Positions 1 to 6,744 of a stretch of DNA of 10,276 nucleotides are shown in pieces. The stretch is taken from positions 1 to 10,276 of the forward strand of contig JAGLSF010000049.1 of NCBI GenBank assembly GCA_023136305.1, in the 5' to 3' direction. Below the pieces are notes generated by a model. The model was not told the DNA's origin. It was given only the letters and a program-made list of their open reading frames with translations, and searched no databases. The translations under genes and the position numbers were made by a program. Position 1 is the stretch's first letter; the number at the start of each line of letters is the position of its first letter. Origin of the DNA: Spirochaetota bacterium. Its GTDB lineage: Bacteria; Spirochaetota; B62-G9; DRHN01.

Positions 1-1985
1 TCCCACATCATGACGTTGTAGTACCAGGTATTATCACTCACAAAGACTTTCTGCAATTCATCCAAAACTTTATCTGCATGCTGCGTGTTTGTCAGGTTGA
101 TGAAGTAGCGGTTGAAACGGCCCCACACATCGGCGTAGGTTCCTTCCACATACTGGCCGATCTGTTCTTTGATCTGCGCATCGATAGCGGGGATAACCTC
201 CTGTACTATCTGCTCCGGATCATCAACCGCGGGGCTTCTGAAATACATCACGATCCTGTCACTCGAGGGGGGAGATATGATTTCTCTTGGAATTATGGGA
301 AGTACCCAGAGTACTGAAAAAGCCAGAAGCCCGAAGGAGAACAGCATGAAGAGGGCTGTTGCCCACCTGCGTCCCAGGAGGCCTCGCAGGATGGTCTTGT
401 ACAGGTTTACGAAAAAGCCCATCGCCTTCTCTGAGTAGCGCTGAAGCCCATTTCTCGAAGGCTCTGTGAGCGATGCCGGCCTGCGTCCGCTTCTTCCGTA
501 GACAAGAGTGGCGATAAGGGGAATCAGAGTTAGGGCCACTCCCATGGATATAAGCAGTGCAAAGATGACCGCCTTGGCCTGATCGCCAAGAATGGCGCTT
601 GTGAGAGGAGCTGTAAACAGGATGGGCAGAAAAACCAGTACGGAGGTGAGAATGGATGCCACCACTGGAGCACGAACCTGTTTCACAGCCCGTATGATCA
701 GGTCTTTCAGATGAGCGTCGTCCCTGACCGGCGATTCCTCCATGCGGAATCGATGAATGTTCTCCATAATGACAATGGAAGAATCGATGACCATCCCCAC
801 GGCAAGGGCTATGCCTCCCAGTGAGATCAGATTCAGGCTGACCTTGAAGAGGTACATCGCTATAAATGAAAGGATGAGCGTAACTGGAAGGGATATACCG
901 ATGAGCAGGGTGTTGCGCAGCTCACCCAGACTGAGAAGCACCACCAGCATGGCCAGGGTTGCCCCAATGAGCGCTGCCTGCGCCACGTTGCGGATGGAGC
1001 GTTCGATGTACTCGGCCGGGTCGAGGTAAAGGGGGAAAGTGGTGTCATCCGGCAGGAGGCCCTCTTCACGTGCCTGCTCCAAAACCTCCTGCACGTCCTG
1101 TGACATTTTGCGGACATTGCCTCCGTCCTCAGGTGATGCAGTTACCCGTATGCCGCGAGCACCGTTCATCACAAAGGCACGGTCTGGCAGCGCATATGTA
1201 ATTTTCACATCCGCAATATCCCCAAGCCTTATGGATACATTGCCCTTTTGTGTGATAGGGATGCTGCCAATATCGTAAATGGAATCCACACCCTTTTTAA
1301 ACCGCACGCTGTAGGTGGTGCTGCCGTCGTCGAGTTTACCGACAGATTCAGGACGATGCCCTACGAGCAATGCTTCTTCTACCTTCTCAATGGTCAGCCC
1401 ATAGGCCAGCATATCCATCTGGCGCAGCATGACCTCGGCACTCATCTCCTCAACGTTGAAGATCTCCACACTCTCCGCGTCTTCAATCCGGTTCAACCGG
1501 GGCTGGACCGCGGTCTTCAATATTTTATAGAGTTCCTCCGGGCTCATCGTTGTGGACGTTACTCCCATTATAAGATAGCCTGCGTTCTCACCGGAGAAGA
1601 AGACGACGGCGTACCTGTCCTCAAGCTCCGGAGGAAGAAGGTCCATGATACCGGTCATTGCCGACTCCACATCCGATTTGGCCTGATCGCTGTCAGTTTT
1701 CCAATCAAAGGTAAGGGTGAAATCGCTCCGATCATTCTCGTACTCCACCTCTACGATATCCACTCCATCGATGGCAAGAAGCTGAGACTCAATATCCTCA
1801 GCATATTCGTTGGAGAAGTCTATTGCTGATATCCCGGTATGATATATCCAGGCCCGAACCCTCGGCCTTCTGGTCTGCGGATAGAGCTGAACCGGAAGCT
1901 GCGTGACGAGCAGCCCGCCGGTTACACAGAGTAAAACGGTGAGGAGGAGAAATCCTGTGCGTTTTCTGAATATGGTTCTCAGCAT
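1..1985 (-). CDS. RND-family efflux permease, inner-membrane subunit (partial, C-terminus beyond window)
   Basis: A proton-driven pump of the AcrB/HAE superfamily that would export drugs, lipids or other toxic molecules with its periplasmic adaptor. I translated the minus strand line by line from ATG 1985: the frame is open without a stop to the window edge, giving 661 complete codons of an expected 1,000 or more. The first membrane helix is about residues 11-29, followed by the typical LYPQTRRPRV stretch and a periplasmic porter domain (about 30-330). Helices follow at about 336-356, 360-380 and 385-410. The fourth helix carries the RND signature GMVIDSSIVIMENI with D401 in the proton-relay position and S402 where AcrB has its second Asp (D408). 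Two more helices lie at about 440-490 and helix 7 near 540-560; the second porter half then begins. The start sits one base after the adaptor stop, with a weak GGGA upstream, so translation is probably coupled. It resembles the spirochaete BesB type; the substrate is unknown. Confidence 0.93.
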   Translation of the reverse strand, partial: MLRTIFRKRTGFLLLTVLLCVTGGLLVTQLPVQLYPQTRRPRVRAWIYHTGISAIDFSNEYAEDIESQLLAIDGVDIVEVEYENDRSDFTLTFDWKTDSDQAKSDVESAMTGIMDLLPPELEDRYAVVFFSGENAGYLIMGVTSTTMSPEELYKILKTAVQPRLNRIEDAESVEIFNVEEMSAEVMLRQMDMLAYGLTIEKVEEALLVGHRPESVGKLDDGSTTYSVRFKKGVDSIYDIGSIPITQKGNVSIRLGDIADVKITYALPDRAFVMNGARGIRVTASPEDGGNVRKMSQDVQEVLEQAREEGLLPDDTTFPLYLDPAEYIERSIRNVAQAALIGATLAMLVVLLSLGELRNTLLIGISLPVTLILSFIAMYLFKVSLNLISLGGIALAVGMVIDSSIVIMENIHRFRMEESPVRDDAHLKDLIIRAVKQVRAPVVASILTSVLVFLPILFTAPLTSAILGDQAKAVIFALLISMGVALTLIPLIATLVYGRSGRRPASLTEPSRNGLQRYSEKAMGFFVNLYKTILRGLLGRRWATALFMLFSFGLLAFSVLWVLPIIPREIISPPSSDRIVMYFRSPAVDDPEQIVQEVIPAIDAQIKEQIGQYVEGTYADVWGRFNRYFINLTNTQHADKVLDELQKVFVSDNTWYYNVMMW

Positions 1986-1986
1986 G

Positions 1987-2868
1987 TTATGTTCCCGGTG
2001 CATTGATTTTCATGCCTTCTTTTTCTCTCCCCGTTAGCCGGGTAAGATATCGATCACCTGTTTGCAGCCCCTGATCGATTCTGACAAGATCCCTGTAAAC
2101 GGGCCCCAGCACCACCTCCCTTGCCTCCAGTTCCTGCGCTCCAGTCACGACCCACAGAAAATATTTACCATACCTGCGGGTAACGATTTCGCGTCTAACA
2201 AAGATACCCTTGGCCCTGTCAACGGGCAGATCGATAATCACAAACTCTCCGATATGCCCTTGCTGTCTGTCAGAGAAATGAAAGGTCAACGTGAAGAGAC
2301 CAGTGTTGTAATCCGGTTCCTGAGAGCGATTCGCTAAAACCCCCCTTATTTCATCCCCTCCTGCGGTGCGAGCAGTTACCTGCTGACCGAGCTGAACCTT
2401 GGAAGCATCTTTGTCGCTGATATATGCGTCCAGAACGTATCCTTCTGTACCGATAATAACAACCGCCGGCTCTGCGTCTTCGGTTTCATCATCAGTTTGT
2501 ATGAGTACCTCAGAAACCCAGCCCGAAATTCGGGCAGTAACCACAAAGGGTTCATAACGTTTCTCCATATCGTCCTTGCGTCCGGAGCTGAACAGCTCCC
2601 GACCCTCTTCGACGAAATCTCCCTCCTCCACCGCTACAGACCGAATGATACCCGCATTGAAGGTTCTGTGAACAATCCGACTTTTCGGCTGCAGTCGTCC
2701 GCCAACTGAAACCGTGTGGAACTGTTCTGAAACCTGTGCCGCTGCAACAGGAGGCCCTGACGCACTTTGCGAAGACCCCTGCCCTGTGTTTCTTCCCTGC
2801 TGTGCCCACGTTACCGGTGTCACCGTAAGAAACAAAACGACAATGGATAGGAAGCAATACCTGTACAT
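1987..2868 (-). CDS. RND efflux periplasmic adaptor (membrane fusion protein), hairpin-less type
   Basis: Links the RND permease encoded just downstream to an outer-membrane channel across the periplasm. It has 293 residues, short for a family whose members are often 370-400. Residues 1-22 form a signal peptide ending in TWA before QQ; there is no lipobox Cys at the cleavage point. The first lipoyl half is about residues 68-97 (GIIRSVAVEEGDFVEEG) and the second about 107-140. They are joined by only about a dozen residues (RKDDMEKRYEPF), so the long alpha-helical hairpin that usually contacts TolC is absent. A beta-barrel domain follows (about 140-215) and then a membrane-proximal domain (to about 285). 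The start at 2868 is supported by AGAGG at 2880-2876, seven bases away. The known family member with this architecture is BesA of Borrelia. No TolC-like gene is visible in the window. Confidence 0.9.
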   Translation of the reverse strand: MYRYCFLSIVVLFLTVTPVTWAQQGRNTGQGSSQSASGPPVAAAQVSEQFHTVSVGGRLQPKSRIVHRTFNAGIIRSVAVEEGDFVEEGRELFSSGRKDDMEKRYEPFVVTARISGWVSEVLIQTDDETEDAEPAVVIIGTEGYVLDAYISDKDASKVQLGQQVTARTAGGDEIRGVLANRSQEPDYNTGLFTLTFHFSDRQQGHIGEFVIIDLPVDRAKGIFVRREIVTRRYGKYFLWVVTGAQELEAREVVLGPVYRDLVRIDQGLQTGDRYLTRLTGREKEGMKINAPGT

Positions 2869-2921
2869 TGAATGACCTCTGTTTTACTATGAATATGCCA
2901 TGTGTCCTCAGATATACGAGA

Positions 2922-3117
2922 ACGATGATGTTTAAAATTTAACTATCTGCTTTGTGGAAGGGTATATAGAAGGCTACATTCCCCCTGTTTCACCATGTCT
3001 TTAACCAGATACAAATTTCATACCAAAGCATGCCTGAACTGGTAGTATTATAACTAAATGAATCAATTCTTTCTACCTCAATCAGTTCATATTGCATCCA
3101 ATAAGGACGATGATGTT
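2922..3117 (+). repeat. 11-base direct repeat pair ACGATGATGTT
   Basis: Perfect copies lie at 2922-2932 and 3107-3117, starting 185 bases apart. Each is followed four or five bases later by a TTAAC-containing sequence (TTTAAC at the first, GTTAACC at the second), so the similarity extends in a gapped way beyond the core. In a 440-base region a chance 11-base repeat is unlikely but not impossible. It may be a regulator-binding site for the divergent genes or a trace of an old duplication; the sequence does not decide. Confidence 0.4.
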
Positions 3118-3140
3118 GGGGTTAACCTAAAAACCCTGTA

Positions 3141-3167
3141 GGTTCGATTTAGTTGACCGATCGAATC
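3141..3167. promoter_or_regulatory. Imperfect inverted repeat around the candidate -35 box
   Basis: Arms GGTTCGAT (3141-3148) and ATCGAATC (3160-3167) pair over eight positions with one G-T, across 11 bases that contain TTGACC. Five T residues follow (3168-3172), so it could also be read as a weak rightward terminator hairpin. Because the -35 candidate lies inside the spacer, I favour an operator. This is inference from position only. Confidence 0.35.
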
Positions 3168-3181
3168 TTTTTCAGTAGGAT
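3153..3181 (+). promoter_or_regulatory. Sigma70-like promoter candidate for the solute-binding protein gene
   Basis: TTGACC at 3153-3158 matches five of six -35 consensus bases. TAGGAT at 3176-3181 matches four of six -10 bases, and the spacer is exactly 17. Transcription would start near 3188 and leave a leader of about 120 bases before the ATG at 3309. A second small inverted repeat, GGATA-TGC-TATCC (3178-3190), overlaps the -10 box. Not confirmed by any transcript data. Confidence 0.45.
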
Positions 3182-3308
3182 ATGCTATCCATTACCCAAA
3201 GTGGGTGAATTGGTACTCGTAACGTGGCCATATATCACCAGCAGGAAATAAGTATCAGAATCACTTTGTATTATACGTAGGGTAAAAATAGCGAGGGGGC
3301 TTACTTTC

Positions 3309-4112
3309 ATGAAGAAATTACACATAATTATTCTGATGTTATTGTTGTTCACGCTCTGCGCCGCATCGATCGGTGTTTCGGGTGAAGTGATCGATCGTAT
3401 ACAGGAGCGGGGATACGTTGTAATCGGTACCTCTGCCGATCAACCGCCCCTCACCATGAAAGCAAAGGATGGTGATCTATTCGGGCTCGATGTGGATTTG
3501 TCAAATATCGTAGCCAGGGCCATGGGGGTAAAGCTTGAGATGCAGGTTATGCCCTTTGCACAACTGCTTCCCGCTTTGGAGAGCGGAAAAATCGACATGA
3601 TCATTTCAGGTATGACCATGAGACCAGAAAGAAACCTGAAGGTTGCATTCGTTGGCCCCTACTTCATCACCGGTAAGGGTATTCTCACGAAAATTGATAA
3701 CCTTGAGAAAACGAAGAGCATCAGTACACTTAACAGCCCCGACATGACTATAGCTGCGCTCAAGAATTCCACGAGCCAGCAATTCATTGAACAGCGCATC
3801 CCTAAGGCAAAGCTCAGCACCTTCAGCAGCCTTGACAGTGGAGTACAGGCTCTGATTCGTGATGAGGCTGTTGCACTGATCGCAGATTACCACTCCTGCG
3901 CTGTGTACGCCTTGCTATACGAGGAGAAGGGCCTCGTTGCAGGAGCAGCGCAGTTTACTTTTGAAGCGCTCGGAATAGCCTTGCCTCCGAATGACCTGCT
4001 GCTGACGAACTGGGTACATAACCTGCTGGTCAACCTGCAGGGAAGCGGTGATCTGAATAAATTGATAGAACGCTGGTTCAAGGACCCATCCTGGCTGGAA
4101 CTGCTTCCCTGA
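3309..4112 (+). CDS. Family 3 extracellular solute-binding protein (amino-acid ABC transporter type)
   Basis: A periplasmic protein of the SBP_bac_3 family, which typically binds amino acids and delivers them to an ABC permease. It has 267 residues, the usual size. Residues 1-24 are a signal peptide (MKK, a hydrophobic run, cleavage probably after VSG). C17 is preceded by FTL, a poor lipobox, so a soluble protein is more likely than a lipoprotein. Domain 1 contains DLFGLDVDLSNIVARAMGVK (57-75), matching the family signature. MTMRPERN (102-109) supplies R108, the position that usually grips the ligand carboxylate. IADYHS (191-196) supplies D193, which usually binds the amino group. The ribosome-binding site GAGGGGG (3293-3299) is nine bases from the ATG. 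No permease or ATPase gene is adjacent, so it is an orphan here and its partner must lie elsewhere. The ligand cannot be predicted. Confidence 0.88.
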   Translation: MKKLHIIILMLLLFTLCAASIGVSGEVIDRIQERGYVVIGTSADQPPLTMKAKDGDLFGLDVDLSNIVARAMGVKLEMQVMPFAQLLPALESGKIDMIISGMTMRPERNLKVAFVGPYFITGKGILTKIDNLEKTKSISTLNSPDMTIAALKNSTSQQFIEQRIPKAKLSTFSSLDSGVQALIRDEAVALIADYHSCAVYALLYEEKGLVAGAAQFTFEALGIALPPNDLLLTNWVHNLLVNLQGSGDLNKLIERWFKDPSWLELLP

Positions 4113-4129
4113 GAAAGGGCATATCGACG

Positions 4130-4175
4130 ATGGATTGATTATGCAAGCCATACATCAACCATGCATCAGTTTTTT
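4130..4175 (+). terminator. Weak terminator-like hairpin after the solute-binding protein gene
   Basis: ATGGATTGAT (4130-4139) pairs with ATCAACCAT (4154-4162) with one bulged A. A run of six T follows at 4170-4175, seven bases past the stem. The stem is AT-rich and the T run is offset, and it overlaps the 3' end of the convergent gene. It is the only candidate terminator in this gap. Confidence 0.3.
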
Positions 4176-4909
4176 CGTTCCTGCTTATCGTAGGAACCCC
4201 CATATCCCAAACCACCGATGACGAAGCGTAAAAAGAAACCCGACATACTCATACCAGGGTCGCCAGAGATATCCAGGCTCGACATATTCCAGTTAGAATC
4301 GGTGGCCGAGTGCTGATACCCCGCGCGTATCCCAAGCATGAAACCGCCCCCTCTATCCTTCTCCTCTATATTAAAGCCCAGCGTATAATCAACACCGAGA
4401 GAGGCCTGCAAGATAAAATCCCATTTGGTGAGATAGGATTCACGCTTCGGGTCGGCGACAATATCCGAAAAATCCAGTACGGCCCGTTCGGTCAACCTGA
4501 GCCTATTCCTGCTCACCCCCAACCCAACCAGGGGATAGAGGTGGAACCCCTCTGCAGGTCTGGAGAACATCGAGTATCCAAAATTCAAGAATCCCCAATA
4601 GCCGTTCAGTTTCTGTACATAGGTAGCATTGGTAGCCTCCTGCCAGAAGAGCTGGAACTCACCACCAAAAAGAAACCGCTTTTTCATTGCATAGTAACTT
4701 TCAAACCCAAGGGTCAGCGTTGGCTCATTGAAGGTTGCAAAGCCGTTTGCTGACAGTAAAGCGTTGAGATCCGAGATATCCAGCCACTGCGCACCTATGG
4801 AAAAACCTCCAAAACCATAGGATTCAATATCAGCCGCAAATAGCGTTACTGTGGGCAACAGCAGCACACATAAAAAAACCAGCAGTGTCACGATACGTTT
4901 TGTTCCCAT
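4166..4909 (-). CDS. Uncharacterised outer-membrane beta-barrel-like protein
   Basis: I do not recognise a specific family. The 247-residue product has a clear signal peptide (1-26, hydrophobic 6-23, cleavage in LFAAD). The mature part has alternating aromatic/hydrophobic and polar residues with many glycines, as in outer-membrane barrels: FGGFSIGAQW (33-42), TLTLGFESYYAMKKRFLFGGEFQLF (64-88), GYWGFLNFGYSMF (103-115), YPLVGLGVSRNRLRL (125-139), WDFILQASLGVDYTLGF (163-179), GGFMLGIRAGYQH (188-200) and SGFFLRFVIGGLGYGG (223-238). Charged loops separate them, consistent with about eight strands. It ends in a charged tail (DKQERKN) rather than the usual terminal aromatic residue, which weakens the classical BAM-signal argument. 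The start at 4909 is supported by GAGGGGGG (4919-4926), nine bases away. It is convergent with the solute-binding gene and downstream of citrate synthase; neither context reveals its role. A periplasmic beta-rich protein is an alternative. Confidence 0.75.
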   Translation of the reverse strand: MGTKRIVTLLVFLCVLLLPTVTLFAADIESYGFGGFSIGAQWLDISDLNALLSANGFATFNEPTLTLGFESYYAMKKRFLFGGEFQLFWQEATNATYVQKLNGYWGFLNFGYSMFSRPAEGFHLYPLVGLGVSRNRLRLTERAVLDFSDIVADPKRESYLTKWDFILQASLGVDYTLGFNIEEKDRGGGFMLGIRAGYQHSATDSNWNMSSLDISGDPGMSMSGFFLRFVIGGLGYGGSYDKQERKN

Positions 4910-4946
4910 TTGTACATTCCCCCCTCATCTTGCATGTTCTAAATGT

Positions 4947-4994
4947 TCAACGATCAAGAATAAGCATTAACAGAAGCATACGAAATGTCTTCAT
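4947..4994 (-). CDS. Possible 15-codon reading frame, signal-peptide-like
   Basis: ATG at 4994 is preceded by GGAGAG (5002-5007) at a spacing of seven bases, one of the best ribosome-binding sites in the window. The frame encodes MKTFRMLLLMLILDR and stops with TGA at 4947-4949. A positively charged start followed by nine hydrophobic residues looks like the first part of a signal peptide or a small membrane peptide. It lies in the 134-base gap between citrate synthase and the outer-membrane-type gene, on the same strand as both. It may be a leader peptide, a tiny membrane protein, the remnant of a lost secreted-protein gene, or chance. No homology can be judged at this length. Confidence 0.35.
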   Translation of the reverse strand: MKTFRMLLLMLILDR

Positions 4995-5043
4995 AAGATT
5001 TCTCTCCAGTCAGTATATTTAACCGTAGAATACTTAAGCTTCT

Positions 5044-6417
5044 CTATCGCTTCCCCAAAGGTACGTATTCCTTGTTGCGAAGTATGTTTCTGTAGGCTGG
5101 ACGGATGATCCTTCCCCCGGAAATCAGCTCCTCAATCCGGTGAGCGCACCAGCCGGCAATACGGGCGATACAAAAAATCGGGGTATAGAGTTCGTTTGGG
5201 ATATCCAGCATATCGTAGATAAAGCCGGAGTAGAAGTCAACATTGGCGGAAACTACTTTGTCCGAATTCTTTACATTCTTGAATACTCCTGGAGACAGGT
5301 AGGCAACGCGCTCGTACAGTTCGAACTCCTTACCCAAGCCTCTTGAACTGGCCAGCTCTTTTGCCTTCTCCTTTAACAAAACCGCCCTGGGGTCCGACAA
5401 GGTGTAGACGGCATGGCCAATCCCGTAGATAAGACCCTTTCCATCGAAGGCCTCCTTGCGCAGTATCTTGGCAAGGTACTCTTCCACTTCCTCGTCATCC
5501 TGCCAGTCCTTCACATGCTCTTTGATATCCGCCATCATCTCCATCACTTTGAGATTGGCTCCTCCGTGAAGGGGTCCCTTGAGGGAGCCCACGGCGGCGG
5601 CTATAGCCGAGTAGGTATCTGTCCCTGTGGAGCTGACCACGTGAGTCGTGAAGGTGGAGTTGTTTCCTCCACCGTGTTCGGCATGAAGAACCAGAGCCAT
5701 ATCCAGAGTCTCCGCTTCCAGCCGACTGAATTTGCTGTCCGGGCGAATCAAGTGCAGAAGGTTTTCAGCCGTACAGAGGTCTTTCTGGGGACGATGAATG
5801 AACAGACTCTTACCATCGAAGTAGTGACTCTTGGCCTGGTATCCGTAGGCCACCATGGTGGAAAAGCGAGCGATCAGCTCAATACTTTGGCGCAGTACAT
5901 TTTTCAAACTGATATCGTCAGGATTGGGATCGTATGAGTAACACACCAGGACACTGCGAGCCAGCTTGTTTACGATTTCCCGACTCGGAGCTTTGAGAAT
6001 CATGTTTTCCGTGAATCCGTTGGGAAGCGCCCTGTTTTCTCCCAGGATAGTCGTGAACTGTGTGAGTTGCTGCCGTGTGGGCAGGGCGCCAAACAGAAGG
6101 AGATAGCAGACCTCTTCAAAACCGAACCGCTTCTCCGCCTGAAATCCATTCGTGATATCATTCACGGTGGTTCCCCGATACTCGAGTCGACCTTCAACCG
6201 GCACGATTTCTCCCTCATCGATAATGTATCCGTGCACGTCCCCGATCTCTGTCAGACCGACGAGAACTCCGGTACCATCCTCATTGCGCAGACCCCGCTT
6301 TACCGAGTATTTTTGGTATAGGTCGAGGGGGATACGGTTCATTTTTTCCGCATGGTGGGTAAGCTCATCAAGCAGCGCTGTGTCGATCTTTAAATCGAGC
6401 TTATTGTCATGATTCAT
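5044..6417 (-). CDS. Citrate synthase (si type)
   Basis: Condenses acetyl-CoA with oxaloacetate to citrate and CoA in the cytoplasm, the entry step of the TCA cycle or of a partial oxidative branch leading to 2-oxoglutarate. The 457-residue protein has the three catalytic residues in their family contexts: H284 in GPLHGGAN (281-288), H335 in GIGHAVY (332-338) and D394 in NVDFYSG (392-398). HAEHGGGNNST (245-255) is the usual oxaloacetate-loop region. Citrate-binding arginines probably include R344 and R420-region residues, but I cannot assign them without alignment. An N-terminal extension of about 45 residues precedes the core, as in the longer type found in Clostridia and spirochaetes. A 2-methylcitrate synthase activity cannot be excluded, but no prp gene is nearby. 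The start at 6417 has GAAGGA upstream at good spacing. The upstream region carries repeats that may be operators. It is unlikely to be co-transcribed with the SDR gene 327 bases upstream. Confidence 0.95.
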   Translation of the reverse strand: MNHDNKLDLKIDTALLDELTHHAEKMNRIPLDLYQKYSVKRGLRNEDGTGVLVGLTEIGDVHGYIIDEGEIVPVEGRLEYRGTTVNDITNGFQAEKRFGFEEVCYLLLFGALPTRQQLTQFTTILGENRALPNGFTENMILKAPSREIVNKLARSVLVCYSYDPNPDDISLKNVLRQSIELIARFSTMVAYGYQAKSHYFDGKSLFIHRPQKDLCTAENLLHLIRPDSKFSRLEAETLDMALVLHAEHGGGNNSTFTTHVVSSTGTDTYSAIAAAVGSLKGPLHGGANLKVMEMMADIKEHVKDWQDDEEVEEYLAKILRKEAFDGKGLIYGIGHAVYTLSDPRAVLLKEKAKELASSRGLGKEFELYERVAYLSPGVFKNVKNSDKVVSANVDFYSGFIYDMLDIPNELYTPIFCIARIAGWCAHRIEELISGGRIIRPAYRNILRNKEYVPLGKR

Positions 6418-6744
6418 AGGGTTATCCTTCTTTTATTAAATGGCAATAGTTTTGTAATTCATACATTGGCATAAAGTCCATTATTTGGGGAAAAACAATT
6501 TTTCCTGTATACATTGGCCACTCCCCTTTGTTGATTAATTATTGAGTGACCATAGTATAAGTTTGATTTCAAGTCGATAAAAGTGATTTTTCGTATTAAT
6601 GTATTGATACTAAATAAATTACATCATTTTAAAAATGAAACGCCCGGACAGCAGTGAAATTATATTAACAATTTTTTCCTCAGCTGGTACTTTTTTCGAG
6701 TATCCCTCTTGTCTCTTCCACCTTCCATTCGAAATATAATTGAC
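6418..6744. other. AT-rich intergenic region upstream of citrate synthase
   Basis: These 327 bases hold no supported gene. The part near citrate synthase (6461-6518) has direct and inverted repeats listed separately. TATACT on the minus strand at 6559-6554 could be a -10 box, with only a poor -35 (TTTTAT) 17 bases upstream. The part next to the SDR stop contains AT-only palindromes such as TCATTTT-A-AAAATGA (6624-6638) but no GC-containing terminator. Confidence 0.6.
6461..6518. promoter_or_regulatory. Repeat cluster upstream of citrate synthase (possible operator)
   Basis: Two perfect copies of ATACATTGGC lie at 6461-6470 and 6509-6518. Between them, GGAAAAA (6489-6495), CAA and TTTTTCC (6499-6505) form a perfect seven-base inverted repeat, ending three bases before the second copy. 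The cluster lies 44-101 bases upstream of the citrate synthase start, in leader or promoter position. A regulator site or an RNA hairpin is plausible; no known operator consensus is recognised. Confidence 0.45.

Larger units (their letters stand above)
2869..3308. other. Intergenic region between divergent efflux and solute-binding genes
   Basis: This 440-base stretch holds no convincing coding frame on either strand. It should contain the promoter of the efflux operon (leftward), for which I found no good -35/-10 pair, and that of the solute-binding gene (rightward), for which a candidate is listed separately. It also contains an 11-base perfect direct repeat, ACGATGATGTT, at 2922-2932 and 3107-3117. 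The gap is long for a pair of divergent promoters. Confidence 0.7.

Noticed and set aside
1248..1829. 193-codon open frame on the plus strand inside the RND permease gene
   Set aside because: The minus-strand frame gives an unmistakable RND sequence across the same bases; the plus frame has no recognisable protein and is a codon-usage shadow.
5413..5937. 174-codon plus-strand frame inside citrate synthase
   Set aside because: Antisense to a fully conserved enzyme core that contains catalytic H284; no protein-like features of its own.
6624..6638. Palindrome TCATTTT-A-AAAATGA as terminator of the SDR gene
   Set aside because: Almost no GC pairs and a one-base loop; would not form a stable terminator.
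6658..6741. Nine-base inverted repeat AATTATATT / AATATAATT
   Set aside because: Composed only of A and T in an AT-rich stretch with 66 bases between arms; chance is likely.
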